Assembly (NCBI RefSeq): GCF_003012735.1
Contig: NZ_PXYI01000001.1
Coordinates: 620,001-684,000 of the forward strand
Direction of reading: 5' to 3'
DNA length: 64,000 nucleotides
Source: Allosphingosinicella deserti
GTDB taxonomy: Bacteria > Pseudomonadota > Alphaproteobacteria > Sphingomonadales > Sphingomonadaceae
Under the pieces are notes generated by a model. That model made no database searches. It was not told where the DNA came from and saw only the letters and a list, made by a program, of their open reading frames with translations. This document shows positions 27,245 to 36,961 of this stretch, in pieces (positions within the stretch are counted from its first letter, which is position 1; every line of letters starts with the position of its first letter). The translations under genes and the position numbers were made by a program.

Positions 27245-28705
27245 CTAGCGCTTCTTGGCCGCCTCCGGCTTGGCGGCCGTCCCGGCTCTGGTGGCTTCGC
27301 CCTTGACCGTGCCGGTCAAAGCGTTGTTGCCACCCGTTGCCCGATCTTCGATACGACAGGGGAGACGCTGGATGCAGCAGCGTAGATCGGAAAACTCGGA
27401 GGTACCCGCCGCATTGGCAATCCGGCCCGCGAGCGGTGCATAATGATGCTGCGGGCCATGCGGTCGCTGGAATTGAGGGTTACCCGGGAGCCCTGGCCAT
27501 TCCACTTCGCCGGTCAGGATACGCGCCGGGATCATCCAATAATCGCCAGCGCGGTAGGCGCCACCCTGCTCGAAGGTGATCTTCACGCCAGCCTCCAACT
27601 CGATCTCCACATCTTCGGCAATCGCGATCGCGCCGCCGGCCTTCGCCGGGTCGCCGGGATGGTCCCATCGGCGCAGCAGCGCGTGCCGACCCAGCGCCTC
27701 CGCCTCGGAATAGGTCGGCAATGGCGCTGAGCCATTGGGCAGCGAAAGCTCGACGCGCAAGTCGTCACGCTGCACCTTCGCGACCTGCGCAAGCAGGCCC
27801 GCCGCCCCGGCGGAATCGTCCACCAGCTCGACCCAGTCGCCCTCGACCAACGTGGTCGCCTCGTCCCGGCCGAGATGACCCAGGACCATGCGATTGCCGT
27901 TGCTCGACAGGACCGGAAAGGTGATCGCGCCATTGTCCCGCGACCATTTGAAGGTCGCGCCGCTGCCTTCTTCTTCGGCGTCGCCGCCGGTTTGAATTTC
28001 CACCCGATAGAGCTGGTTCTCGGCACCCCGGTAGCGGGCGTCGGGCGCGATCGAGCAGAGCGAGTCCGATCCCTCGCTTGGATTGGCACGCGCGCGGAGG
28101 CGCCCCGATCCCAGTCCGACGAGCGCGTCGAACGCCGACCGATCGTCGATGTCGAGCAGCAGGCGCACCTGCCAGCGGATGCGCGCCCGGCCGCACGTGT
28201 CGATCCCGCCGAGCGCCACCTCCCGGATATACGGATCCTGATCGGCCGAGACATAGTCTTCCCAGACGTCGAGATAGGCGAGCCAGTTGCGCTGGCGGAG
28301 CGAGTCCGGGGGCGTCTCGCCGAAGGGGAAGCCACCCTGGGCACGGTAGCGGATCGCGTCCCCGGCCTCGACAGGCAGTCCGCCGACATAATAGCGGCCG
28401 GGCAGGATCAGCAGATCGTCGTCCCCCAGTTCGCCTTTCTCCGCCTTCAAGATGGCGTCGACCTCGGCGGCGCGCTCCGGAGAAAGCGAGGCGCGAGACT
28501 CGGCGCTGACGATCTGGAAGCCGCATTCGGTCGCAGGCCCTGCGGCCGGACCGAACAGGTCTCGGGTCAGCGCGCGCATATAGCCAAGCAGGATCGCGGT
28601 CTGCTCGTTCCAGTCGGAGTCGAGTTGTACGCGCCCCTGCTGCATCAGAACGCGGCTGTACTGACTGCCGGCATGATAGCTGTCGCGAGAGAAATCGCCC
28701 TTCAT
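27245..28705 (-). CDS. DUF6519-domain protein of the contractile injection system
   Basis: 486 residues. The start MKGDFSRDSYHAGSQYSRVLMQ and the phrase GRVQLDSDWNEQ are characteristic of DUF6519 proteins, which are encoded with extracellular contractile injection systems and phage-like baseplates. The ATG at 28705 has AGGAGG five bases before it. The C-terminal 35 residues are Ala/Lys-rich and probably flexible. It is the last gene of the operon. A structural role at the baseplate periphery or as a tail-tip protein is likely but not demonstrated. Confidence 0.85.
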   Translation of the reverse strand: MKGDFSRDSYHAGSQYSRVLMQQGRVQLDSDWNEQTAILLGYMRALTRDLFGPAAGPATECGFQIVSAESRASLSPERAAEVDAILKAEKGELGDDDLLILPGRYYVGGLPVEAGDAIRYRAQGGFPFGETPPDSLRQRNWLAYLDVWEDYVSADQDPYIREVALGGIDTCGRARIRWQVRLLLDIDDRSAFDALVGLGSGRLRARANPSEGSDSLCSIAPDARYRGAENQLYRVEIQTGGDAEEEGSGATFKWSRDNGAITFPVLSSNGNRMVLGHLGRDEATTLVEGDWVELVDDSAGAAGLLAQVAKVQRDDLRVELSLPNGSAPLPTYSEAEALGRHALLRRWDHPGDPAKAGGAIAIAEDVEIELEAGVKITFEQGGAYRAGDYWMIPARILTGEVEWPGLPGNPQFQRPHGPQHHYAPLAGRIANAAGTSEFSDLRCCIQRLPCRIEDRATGGNNALTGTVKGEATRAGTAAKPEAAKKR

Positions 28706-28714
28706 CACGGCCTC

Positions 28715-30883
28715 CTAATTGGCAAATATGACGTCGGGTTCGGTCGACGCCGGGGAATATTCAGACAGCCTCTCTCGCAGGCTCGCTTCCCGTTGCGGCT
28801 GGAAGAGATCGTGGAAGACGCCCATTTCGGACTCGTCGTCGGCGCCGCGGCGAATCTCGACGGCGCACCATTGCGACAATTGCGCATATGCGGCGTTGCC
28901 GTAGCGGATGCTGTTGAAATGGGGGCGGACGCGTGCGGCCTCGATCGCCGGATCGACTCCCGGCCGGGCGCCGGCCTGTTCGGGCTGGCAGTGGCTGCGG
29001 CGGGGCGTACGCGATCCGGGGGGGACGTAGCAGAAGCGCATGCAGCCGAGCTGGCGGCGGGCGACGCGGACCTCGCCCGTGAAGATGCTGTTTTCGGCCA
29101 GCGGTATCGCATGGGTCTGGACACGGCCGAACACTGTGCAGCGCGTGAACGAAGCCTTGGCGAAGGCGAGGGGCAGGGTGTTGGCGCTGATGGCGGCCCG
29201 CTGGTCGCTCGTTGCATCGACGATGCTGTCGCTGAGCAGGATTTCGACGGGATCGCTCTGCACTTCATCGGCAACGACCTGGATAGCGCCGATGATCGAT
29301 GCGGAGATCCGGATGCGCGCATTGCTGTCGATCAGTTCGAGCCCGGGCTCGCTCGGGCGCTTCGGGTCGCAGTCACAGGTCAATCCCCAGCCCGGGACGA
29401 GTGTGCAATGTCGAATCGTGACGTCGCACAGATCTCCCTCGGCAAAGCGTTCCTCATCGTTGCGATCGGGACCGGAAATCTGGATGCCGCGCCCCGCGAC
29501 AAGCAGGCCGTCGAGCACCAGGCGGCTGCCCGCCTTGCCGGTGACGGTGAAGGCGTCGGGCCGATCCGCCATATAGTCGAGCAGGCGGATGACAGGGCGC
29601 GTACGATCTGCCGCGCGGATTTGCAGATACTCACCCGCAGCCAGTTCGAGCGCGAGCTGTTCGCTATAGGCCGAGCTGTCGAGGATCTCGATCACTGCGG
29701 CGCGTGGGCGGTCCGCACGATGGTCTCGTACCTCGCGCCATGCTTGAAGCGCGGCGGTGATCGACTTGTGGATGTCTTTGCCGATGCGGTCGCGGCTGAC
29801 CTGGTAGAGCTCGAAAGCAGCCGGCTGTGCGAGTGGGCGGTGATATTCTCCGCCGCCGATGTCGGCGGAGAACGCCGTCCGATAGTCCACCCAGACCCCG
29901 TGCTTGGGGGGCTGGCGGACCGGGAACAGGATGCGGCCGCGTTCCGGATCGACGAGCAACTGGCCGCGGCCGGCTCGGTAATGCCAGTCGGCGAGATCGG
30001 CAGGGACGATGCGTGCCGCCGGAACCGGCTGCGGTGCGCCCTTTTCGGGCCAATCAGGCGCGTAGATCGCCAGGCTCTTGCCTGCGCCATAGAGTGCTTC
30101 GCTCGCGTGAACGACAGGCGTGCCGTGGTCGTGGCGATGCTCGAGTGCGCGGCGGCGGATGCGGACCGGAAGGTTGGCCTCTCCGGCGATGGTTGTCGGA
30201 ACCGTCTCGGGTACCGCGCGGGCATAAAGCGGGCTGTCGTTCCCGAGAATGCTGAAGCTGTAGCATTGAGAGCCTTCGCTCTCCACGCAGTAAGCCGGGG
30301 CGTGCGTAACGCTGTAGGTTCTCAGCCGCCAGGCGAAGATGCCAACCGACGGCACGTTGAAGCGGCCGTGGCGGCGGATGTCGACATTGTGGGCGATGGA
30401 GTCGAAGGGTGTGCCGAGGCGGGCAAGGGAATCGCTGTCGCGGAGATCGGGACGGCGGCCGCGCTCGGGGCGGACATGCGCGATGTGCTGCGTGCGCGCG
30501 AGCAACGCGTAGAATTCGACGGCGCGCGAGGGCCAGCCCGAAATGCTGTTGGCGAGCTCCTCGAGCAGCGCCAGCGTGCCCTTGCGGCGGCGCCAGGCGA
30601 GCGTGTTGGCGATCTCGGCGCGTGGCGTGATTGCCGGGGTGCGTGCCCGCCCGGCGGCGGCCACCGGCCGATAGCCCACCAGATCACCGATATAGGGTAC
30701 GGCCCAATCGGCGCAGGTCTCGATGAACCAATTGGCATATTGCTGGGTGATGTCGCCTTCAACAGCGTCGACCTGCTCGCCGATCAGCGTGACCAGCCCG
30801 CGCAGCGGGTAGCCGGCGTCGGCATCGCGCCGGCGAAGATAGTCAGGCAGCAGCTCGTAGAGCGCGTGCGGCTGGAGGCTCAT
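28715..30883 (-). CDS. gpI-like tail protein fused to a right-handed beta-helix
   Basis: 722 residues. The first 110 (LYELLPDYLRRRDADAG, LVTLIGEQVDAVEGDI, WAVPYIGDLVGYRP) match P2 gpI-like baseplate proteins. The C-terminal 300 residues contain repeated short strands such as AVIEILDSSAY, RLVLDGLLVAGRGI and VTIRHCTLVPGWGL, the rhythm of a parallel beta-helix seen in tail spikes and pectate-lyase folds. The start overlaps the stop of the preceding gene (ATGA). In gpI systems this protein links baseplate to fibres; here the beta-helix may itself contact the target surface. That is inference. Confidence 0.78.
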   Translation of the reverse strand: MSLQPHALYELLPDYLRRRDADAGYPLRGLVTLIGEQVDAVEGDITQQYANWFIETCADWAVPYIGDLVGYRPVAAAGRARTPAITPRAEIANTLAWRRRKGTLALLEELANSISGWPSRAVEFYALLARTQHIAHVRPERGRRPDLRDSDSLARLGTPFDSIAHNVDIRRHGRFNVPSVGIFAWRLRTYSVTHAPAYCVESEGSQCYSFSILGNDSPLYARAVPETVPTTIAGEANLPVRIRRRALEHRHDHGTPVVHASEALYGAGKSLAIYAPDWPEKGAPQPVPAARIVPADLADWHYRAGRGQLLVDPERGRILFPVRQPPKHGVWVDYRTAFSADIGGGEYHRPLAQPAAFELYQVSRDRIGKDIHKSITAALQAWREVRDHRADRPRAAVIEILDSSAYSEQLALELAAGEYLQIRAADRTRPVIRLLDYMADRPDAFTVTGKAGSRLVLDGLLVAGRGIQISGPDRNDEERFAEGDLCDVTIRHCTLVPGWGLTCDCDPKRPSEPGLELIDSNARIRISASIIGAIQVVADEVQSDPVEILLSDSIVDATSDQRAAISANTLPLAFAKASFTRCTVFGRVQTHAIPLAENSIFTGEVRVARRQLGCMRFCYVPPGSRTPRRSHCQPEQAGARPGVDPAIEAARVRPHFNSIRYGNAAYAQLSQWCAVEIRRGADDESEMGVFHDLFQPQREASLRERLSEYSPASTEPDVIFAN

Positions 30884-33786
30884 GACGGAAGCTCCTGAAG
30901 GATCAGCGTTTCGGGAACCGCGGGCGAGAGATAGGCGATCTGGTGCCGTTCGACGCTGATCCTCGGCCGGGCCTGGTTGAGCGTGTCGGCCAGCTTCACC
31001 CCACCGTCGCCGAGGATCTGCTCGCCCGTGATCGCGTCGAAGACGTCGATATCGACTGACACCACGCCCCGGACGCGCTGGATTGCCCGGAAGGCGTGGC
31101 TGAGAAACACCGGCGCGCCGAGCTCCTGCGCGTCGAACGCGAAAGCGCTGAGCATCGCGGCCCGGATCTTGGGCTCGACGGCTTCCCAGAGATAGTCGGG
31201 ATCGATCCGCACGCCTGCCTGTGTGACGATGCTCCGCCGTTCGCGTACCGCAAGCGTCAGCGGGATCATCGGGTCGCCGAAGCGATGGAGAGCGTCCTTC
31301 AGGTTGGCGAACAGGTCCGCGCTCTCGTCGATCGGCGCGTCGTCGACGCCCGCAACGACGACGGTGATGCGGTTGCCGGTCCGCCATGCCGAGGCCTTGC
31401 CGATCCCGCCGAAGGCCCGCGCGAAATCGGCATAGTCGCTGGTCGAGAGCAGCCGGTCGAGCGCCATGATTGCAACAGGTGCGTTGCGGCGGATGGCCTC
31501 GATGCTTTCGCGATCCGCACCGCCGGAGGCGCGGATCGGATTGATCACGTCCTTGACCCCCAAGGGACGGGACGCGAGCAGGCTGATCTGGCGGGCGGCA
31601 ACGTTTCCCGGGGCGCCGATACCGCTGCGGTAGCGTGCCTTCACATTCTCGCGTCCGGTCGGCAGGCGCATGCCTTGCCTGCCGTTGCCGAAGATCACGA
31701 CGGGTTTGTCGTCGTTGCCGGTCTTGGTCGTGAACTTGCGCTCAGTCGCGTCCACCGCGGCAAGCGTCGAGACCTCGCGCCACAGCACATCGTTCACGCG
31801 AACTTCGAGCGTGCTGGCAATACCCGACGGAGTACGTGCCGAGACATGGGTAAGCGGCGGCTGACGAAGGAGGAAGCTCTGGAGCGGCTGCGCGGCATTG
31901 CCGCTGCCCATCACCTCGGCGCGCGTTTCACCATGCGTCGCATGCGCGACGTTCGCGTAGATCGTCACGGTGTCCCGCTTGTAGCGATACGCGAGCCCCG
32001 CAATCCCCGTGGCGGTCGAGGCGGCGATCCTTACGACCGAATGATAGGTGTCTCCCGCCTGAGGCTCCGTTTCGGGTGGGTCGCCGCCGTTGGACCCGTT
32101 CGGCACCGTGCTGAATGCGGCGAACTCCTTGCCGGGAGTGCTGTCGCTGTCCTCATCGTCATCGTCATCGTTGTCGTCGCTGCCGTTGTCGTTGTCGTTG
32201 TCGTTGTCGTCGTTGTTGTGCACGGCAACGGTCCGTACCGTCTGCTCGACTCCCGAGAGCATCACCAGCTCGGTGGCTCGGATGCCGGGAATGGGGTTGC
32301 CCTTGCCGTCCGGAATGTCGGTGCGCTCGCCCTCCACGATCAGCCAACGACCGGAATCGAGGCCCTCGTACAGATCGTCCAACTCGATGACGTCGCCGAA
32401 CACATCGTCGGTGATCGGCGCGTCCGTGAGTTCGAGCTTCTCGCTGCCGAGATAGACCCGTGAGCCGCGCACCATGCTGAAATCGTCGTTGTAATTCAGC
32501 CACTGCGGATGTTCGTCGCCCCACGAGATCACGAGCGACTTGCCCGACAGCCCGAAAGCAGCGAGCGACTGGCGGCGGATGGTTGCGGACGAAGGCGGCG
32601 AGACGGTCGATAGATCGGCCCGTTCGATAATCACGCGTGTGCCCGGCGCGATGTCATAGTCCGAATCGAGCGCAATCTGAAATGAGTGATGGACCGTGTT
32701 GTCGCTGGAATTGAGAACCCATTCCGCGAAAGTCGGGGGCTCGCTCTCGCTGCCGACCTTGGTGAGCTTGAGCGGCGCATTATGCCCGAACGGGCGCGCC
32801 TCTATCCGCATCGCATACACTTCGAGCGTCGGCGGGACTGACGGCCCGGCGTTGCGCAGCGCTGAATAGAGCGAGCGTGCCAGCGCGGGATCGGAATCGG
32901 CGAGCAGCTTGGGCAGGGTATCGGCCCGGCTGGAAAAGCTGCTCGCGACGCTTCGCGCCAACTGCGCGCTGCCCCGCGGCGCACGGCTCTGCGGCCGGCG
33001 AAGCGCATCGAGCGACGCTGCGTCGAGCACCGGCGCGTTGCCGGTGTCGGCGACAGGCGGCTCGCTCGAACTCTGCTTGGGAGAAGCAAGCGTCACGTGG
33101 GTGCGTTGCGCTACCTCGTCGGGCTTTACCGTGGCGATCCGGATCGGCCAAAGGACAGCGCCCGTCTCGCCGATGAGCAGCATGTCGCCGGGCTTCAGTC
33201 GAGTCGCGGTGCCTTTCAGAAAGAGGCCATCCTGGACGATCATCCGCAGCATCTGCGGCTGAGTCAGGCGAGGGTGGATCGCGTTCCATTCGAAGCGCGC
33301 CGGCAGGTCCTCGCTGGTCTCGAAGGCCTGCATCGTCTCGCCGGGATTGGGTATGCTGTTCGCCTTGGTGCCCTTGGGGATCACCACCGGGGCGGCATCC
33401 TTTTCGAGGCCGAAGGCAAGGTAGACGCTGGCAGCGACGCCCGGACGCGGGACATATCCGATCAGTCGGGCGAGCTCGACGAGCGAGCGGCGCTCGGTGG
33501 CCGTGCGCAAATAGCCCTCATTGGCGATCCGCTCCTGATAGAAGCAGAGCACGTCGGCGATGGTGGCCCAGGCATCGAGCATCGCGATTGCCGGATCGCC
33601 GAGATCCCGCGTCCGCAACGCCGCGAGCTCGGGATAATCGGAGGAGGAGAGTCGGGCGAGCATCGTCTCGAGGAAGCTGGAATGTGTCCCGATCCTGGTG
33701 TTGAGTGCGTTGAGCCCTGGACGGTTGTCGATCGGCAGCGGCGTCACGGCGTGGAGGCCGTCGCAGCATCCGCACGTGCAGCTCAT
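30880..33786 (-). CDS. Baseplate J-like protein with acidic Asp/Asn insert
   Basis: 968 residues. The N terminus (SCTCGCCDGLHAVTPLPIDNRPGLNALNTRIG) and the body (DPAIAMLDAWATIADVLCFYQERIANEGYL) are those of putative baseplate assembly proteins of the gpJ/gp47 type, the wedge proteins that ring the baseplate (Afp11/12-like). Around residues 522-552 is a run composed almost only of Asp and Asn, encoded by GTTGTC-type hexamers, which family members do not need; it may bind calcium or be a slippage-prone spacer. It is linked to the genes on both sides by ATGA overlaps. Confidence 0.88.
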   Translation of the reverse strand: MSCTCGCCDGLHAVTPLPIDNRPGLNALNTRIGTHSSFLETMLARLSSSDYPELAALRTRDLGDPAIAMLDAWATIADVLCFYQERIANEGYLRTATERRSLVELARLIGYVPRPGVAASVYLAFGLEKDAAPVVIPKGTKANSIPNPGETMQAFETSEDLPARFEWNAIHPRLTQPQMLRMIVQDGLFLKGTATRLKPGDMLLIGETGAVLWPIRIATVKPDEVAQRTHVTLASPKQSSSEPPVADTGNAPVLDAASLDALRRPQSRAPRGSAQLARSVASSFSSRADTLPKLLADSDPALARSLYSALRNAGPSVPPTLEVYAMRIEARPFGHNAPLKLTKVGSESEPPTFAEWVLNSSDNTVHHSFQIALDSDYDIAPGTRVIIERADLSTVSPPSSATIRRQSLAAFGLSGKSLVISWGDEHPQWLNYNDDFSMVRGSRVYLGSEKLELTDAPITDDVFGDVIELDDLYEGLDSGRWLIVEGERTDIPDGKGNPIPGIRATELVMLSGVEQTVRTVAVHNNDDNDNDNDNGSDDNDDDDDEDSDSTPGKEFAAFSTVPNGSNGGDPPETEPQAGDTYHSVVRIAASTATGIAGLAYRYKRDTVTIYANVAHATHGETRAEVMGSGNAAQPLQSFLLRQPPLTHVSARTPSGIASTLEVRVNDVLWREVSTLAAVDATERKFTTKTGNDDKPVVIFGNGRQGMRLPTGRENVKARYRSGIGAPGNVAARQISLLASRPLGVKDVINPIRASGGADRESIEAIRRNAPVAIMALDRLLSTSDYADFARAFGGIGKASAWRTGNRITVVVAGVDDAPIDESADLFANLKDALHRFGDPMIPLTLAVRERRSIVTQAGVRIDPDYLWEAVEPKIRAAMLSAFAFDAQELGAPVFLSHAFRAIQRVRGVVSVDIDVFDAITGEQILGDGGVKLADTLNQARPRISVERHQIAYLSPAVPETLILQELPS
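32150..32218. repeat. GTTGTC-type hexamer/trinucleotide repeat in coding sequence
   Basis: A tract of GTC, GTT and ATC triplets, with four consecutive GTTGTC units near 32183-32206. On the coding strand it reads GACAAC and GAC repeats, giving Asp and Asn. Unit number could vary by slippage in steps that keep the frame. Confidence 0.75.
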
Positions 33787-36260
33787 CGCCCACCTCCCAT
33801 GTCGAATTCGAGCCGGCCGTTTTCCGGATAGTTCGGATCGTTATCGAGCCGAGCGATTTCGCCGGGGCGCAGCACCAATCGGCCGGTGTCGAGCGCACTG
33901 GTGTCGCCCGGGCGGTCGAGCGGCTGCAGCGCGGTGACTCGCACCGTCTCGATCCCGTCCACTGCCATCGCCGCGGCGATCACCTGGGACAAAGCGACCG
34001 GCTGGCCGAAACGCCAATTGTCGGGGTGGAAGAACCCCGGCGTGCCGTCCATTCGCAGGCGATTGGCAAAGATGTCGAGCAGTGCGCTCTTGATATGCGC
34101 GCGGTTGAAATGGGGCAGGACGCAAACGTGCAGCGCCAGGCGCAGAGGCACGATCCGCGCCTCGGTGACCACGACGTCGTGGCCGATCCGCCGGTAGCGT
34201 TCGAGGGCTTTGGTGACGTCGCCGATCAGATCGGGTGAAGACTCGGTGCGGCGCAGGGGGTCGATCGCGACCCGGGCCTCGTGCCAGCTTCCGGTCCAGC
34301 GGAGCTTCGCCGCGGCGCCCTGAAGTGGCGCCTCGCGGGCGGCCAGTTCGGCATAATCGTCGGCGATGATCGCGCGCTCGCGACGGGACTGGATCATACC
34401 GGGCGCGAACAGGCATGCCTCCGCGACCGGCTCGGGATCGGCGCCGCCACGCGCGGCCAGCGGGTTGCGGACCGTGATGGTGGGACCTTCCACGATGGCG
34501 TCGCGCAGGACGAGCAGGCCGATTGCCTCGCGGCCGACATTGCCCGCGATCCCGCCGCCGCTGCGATAGGTGGCGAGCAGTGCCGAACCGAGATCCGGCG
34601 CGCGTCCGTGGCGGCCGTCGCCGAAGCGGAGATGGGCAAAGCCGTCATCATCGATCTCGGCGACGAAATCGCGATCGTCGCTGCCGCTGGCGATCAGGTC
34701 GCGGCGCGGCAACCAGTTCGACGCTCCGTCGGCGAGACGGATTGCGGGAAGCGCGGCGCGCGGGTCGCGGATCGACAGCGCCGCTGCCGAAAGGGAAGCC
34801 AGGATCGGGTCCGCGAAGGTAAGCGGTGCCCGATCGAGCGTGGGCGCATAGGCCGCGGCCTCGCGGCGGACTTCGATGACGCTGCCTTTGCACGCGCAGT
34901 CGCCGGGAAGCTCCCTTCCGATCACCGGACCGAGCGGCTGAATGCCGGTAGCGCCATGGTCGACGGGCACCACGTTGCCGCGCGCGATGCTGACGTCGCG
35001 GACGCTGTCGCAATCGGGCGCCGGGCGGCGGGTGGAGATGCAGAGCGGAAACGGAAGCGCGTCCTCGGCGCTCCATTCGACGTCGACGAGCAGCACATCG
35101 AGCAGCGCGTCCTGGTTCGGCGTCACCCGGGTGAGCCGGACGACGTGGCGGTGCGCGGCGTCAGCGTCGGCCGGGTCGCCGGTGCGGGGCCCGAGCACTT
35201 CCTCGAAGACCAGATAATCGCCGGGGCGGAGCGCGAGCCGACGCGCGCTCTCGTCATCGCCGCCTTCGCCCGGCGTGGCTGGATCGACGAGGGTGGCGCG
35301 GGTCGTTCCGATCGGCAGGCAGCATTCACCGTCGCCCCAATCGTGAAAGGCAATTCGGCTGTGGGCAGCGCGGAAGACGATGGGACCCTCGAGGCCGAGC
35401 GGCTCGAAGATCTGCGTGCCCTGCCCGAACTCGGCGAACAGCTCCGGCGGAATAAGCGCGCCGGCATTCGGGTCGATACGCTCCGACCTCGTGGCGAAAA
35501 AGAAGTCGTCCGGCGAGGCCCGCGTGAAATCCATGTCGGTGTCGACCGTGACGAAGGCACGCGCGTTGCACCCTTCGTGCAGCGCATAATCGATCAGCCG
35601 CAGGTGCCGGCGGATCGAGAGCCGCCGGCGCGCAGTGTCGAGATACGCCTCGGTGGCGACGGCATCCTGATAGTAACTGAGATAATCTCCGGCATAAGCA
35701 AGCAGCTCGACGAGAGTGACGCAGAGATCGGGGGCGTGACGCTCGCGCCATTCCGGCAGGATCAGCGCCAGACGATCGTACATCAACTGGCGGAAGCTCG
35801 CATAATCCTTCGCCAGATAATTGATGTCGGGCGCGGTCCGCAGCTCGGGTGGGCAGCGCACGAGCGCGCCGCAATCGACATCCGACGGGCAGTTGGTTTT
35901 GAAGCTGAAGTCGAGGCAGCGGAAGCGCGGATCGATGCCAGGTACGTCGAGCAGGCACAAAGTGTAGGTCGAGAAGTCGCCGGGACGATCGAGCGTGACC
36001 TTGAGGCAGTCGTCGAGTTCTTCGTCGTGCGAGGGGTCCAGAGCGACACGGACCACCTTGATGTCGCGGATCCGCTGGCCGCCGGTGACGCGGACATTGT
36101 CAGGAGTGAGCCCCTTGGGAATGCCGTCGAAGAAATGAAGGCAAAGCGACATCTGGTCGTCGGCGACGTCGAGATAGTCCAGCCCGTTCCAGTCGGGATT
36201 GTCGAACAAGCGTCGGCGCCGCTGATCTACGCGGCAGGAGAAGGCTTCGTCACCGCTCAT
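33783..36260 (-). CDS. Baseplate J-like assembly protein
   Basis: 825 residues. It carries the second baseplate J-like signature of the locus: DINYLAKDYASFRQLMYDRLALILPEW followed by a segment containing LLAYAGDYLSYYQDAVATEAYL. Near the middle is a TYRSGGGIAGNV segment typical of the gpJ core. Cysteines at the N-terminal half (FRCLDFSFKTNCPSDVDCGALVRCPP region) are numerous and could bind metal or form disulfides. Two such proteins per locus is normal in extracellular contractile injection systems (Afp11 and Afp12). Coupled by ATGA overlaps on both sides. Confidence 0.88.
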   Translation of the reverse strand: MSGDEAFSCRVDQRRRRLFDNPDWNGLDYLDVADDQMSLCLHFFDGIPKGLTPDNVRVTGGQRIRDIKVVRVALDPSHDEELDDCLKVTLDRPGDFSTYTLCLLDVPGIDPRFRCLDFSFKTNCPSDVDCGALVRCPPELRTAPDINYLAKDYASFRQLMYDRLALILPEWRERHAPDLCVTLVELLAYAGDYLSYYQDAVATEAYLDTARRRLSIRRHLRLIDYALHEGCNARAFVTVDTDMDFTRASPDDFFFATRSERIDPNAGALIPPELFAEFGQGTQIFEPLGLEGPIVFRAAHSRIAFHDWGDGECCLPIGTTRATLVDPATPGEGGDDESARRLALRPGDYLVFEEVLGPRTGDPADADAAHRHVVRLTRVTPNQDALLDVLLVDVEWSAEDALPFPLCISTRRPAPDCDSVRDVSIARGNVVPVDHGATGIQPLGPVIGRELPGDCACKGSVIEVRREAAAYAPTLDRAPLTFADPILASLSAAALSIRDPRAALPAIRLADGASNWLPRRDLIASGSDDRDFVAEIDDDGFAHLRFGDGRHGRAPDLGSALLATYRSGGGIAGNVGREAIGLLVLRDAIVEGPTITVRNPLAARGGADPEPVAEACLFAPGMIQSRRERAIIADDYAELAAREAPLQGAAAKLRWTGSWHEARVAIDPLRRTESSPDLIGDVTKALERYRRIGHDVVVTEARIVPLRLALHVCVLPHFNRAHIKSALLDIFANRLRMDGTPGFFHPDNWRFGQPVALSQVIAAAMAVDGIETVRVTALQPLDRPGDTSALDTGRLVLRPGEIARLDNDPNYPENGRLEFDMGGGR

Positions 36261-36616
36261 GGGATGCTCCTCTCGAAGCTGGTCTCGACGACGTCTCCGG
36301 TCCGTCGGACCGCGTAAGTGACGTCGACGGTGAGCTTGGCATCGTCGCTGGTCACTTCGAGGTTGCGGACCTCGATCAGGTCGCCGAGCCAGCGATCGAG
36401 CCCGGCCTGAACGGTGAATTGCAGCGCGGCGGCGACTTCGGGGCTGTTCGCAGCGAACACCATCTGGAGCAGGCCACTGCCGGAGTCGGGACGGTTCACC
36501 CGCTCACCGGGATTGGTGAACAGGAATATCTCGATCATGTCGCGGACGTGACGATCGTCGCCACAAGCGGCGGTGCGGCCGCGGCTGTCGAAATGGAGGG
36601 GAAAGGCGATGTTCAT
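36257..36616 (-). CDS. gp25/GpW-like baseplate wedge protein
   Basis: 119 residues, the usual size. The sequence MNIAFPLHFDSRGRTA, DMIEIFLFTNPGERVNRPDSGSGL and LQFTVQAGLDRWL is typical of gp25-like proteins, including the region that usually contains the EPR-type motif, here RPDSG. In T4 and eCIS baseplates gp25 (Afp9) nucleates the sheath. Its stop overlaps the start of the next gene. Confidence 0.9.
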   Translation of the reverse strand: MNIAFPLHFDSRGRTAACGDDRHVRDMIEIFLFTNPGERVNRPDSGSGLLQMVFAANSPEVAAALQFTVQAGLDRWLGDLIEVRNLEVTSDDAKLTVDVTYAVRRTGDVVETSFERSIP

Positions 36617-36623
36617 GGTGCCC

Positions 36624-36947
36624 TCACATTGCCGAGACGCGGGGCTGAGTGGCGACGATCATCAGCGGCGTGCCGGTCGGGATGCACGTCGCCTGGCTAT
36701 CCATCAGCAGCACCGGCTGGCCCATCGCGGTCACGCGGATCGCCGAGCTGACGAACTGGGCCGTCGCGCAGGGCGGCGCGCCCGAGCTCATTGCCGGGAA
36801 GGTGCAGCCGGCCACCGTATAAGGAGAGGCGAGGGTCACGATCGGCTGGCCGCTGACGGTCACGCGCGGAAAAGGCGCAGTGGGCTGCGCCATGCCTGCG
36901 TGGGTGCAGAGCACGGTCGCACCCGAATGCAGCATGAAACCCGGCAT
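36624..36947 (-). CDS. PAAR-like spike tip protein
   Basis: 107 residues from the ATG at 36947, which has a GGGGAGGG site in front; a longer frame overlaps the spike gene and is rejected. It contains the PAAR-like arrangement MPGFMLHSGATVLCTHAG, then VSGQPIVTLASPYTVAGC and CATAQFV, with repeats of short beta-strands and cysteines/histidines that could hold a metal at the tip. PAAR proteins (Afp10-like) cap the spike and pierce the target membrane. Confidence 0.85.
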   Translation of the reverse strand: MPGFMLHSGATVLCTHAGMAQPTAPFPRVTVSGQPIVTLASPYTVAGCTFPAMSSGAPPCATAQFVSSAIRVTAMGQPVLLMDSQATCIPTGTPLMIVATQPRVSAM

Positions 36948-36961
36948 TGCGAATCCCTCCC

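Noticed and set aside
27875-30898. 1007-codon frame on the plus strand
   Set aside because: Antisense to the DUF6519 and gpI/beta-helix genes, whose protein features are clear.
32150-32218. CRISPR-like or satellite repeat
   Set aside because: Units are six bases with no spacers, and all lie in frame inside a baseplate gene.
34281-36317. 678-codon frame on the plus strand
   Set aside because: Antisense to the second baseplate-J gene; no domain and no ribosome-binding site.
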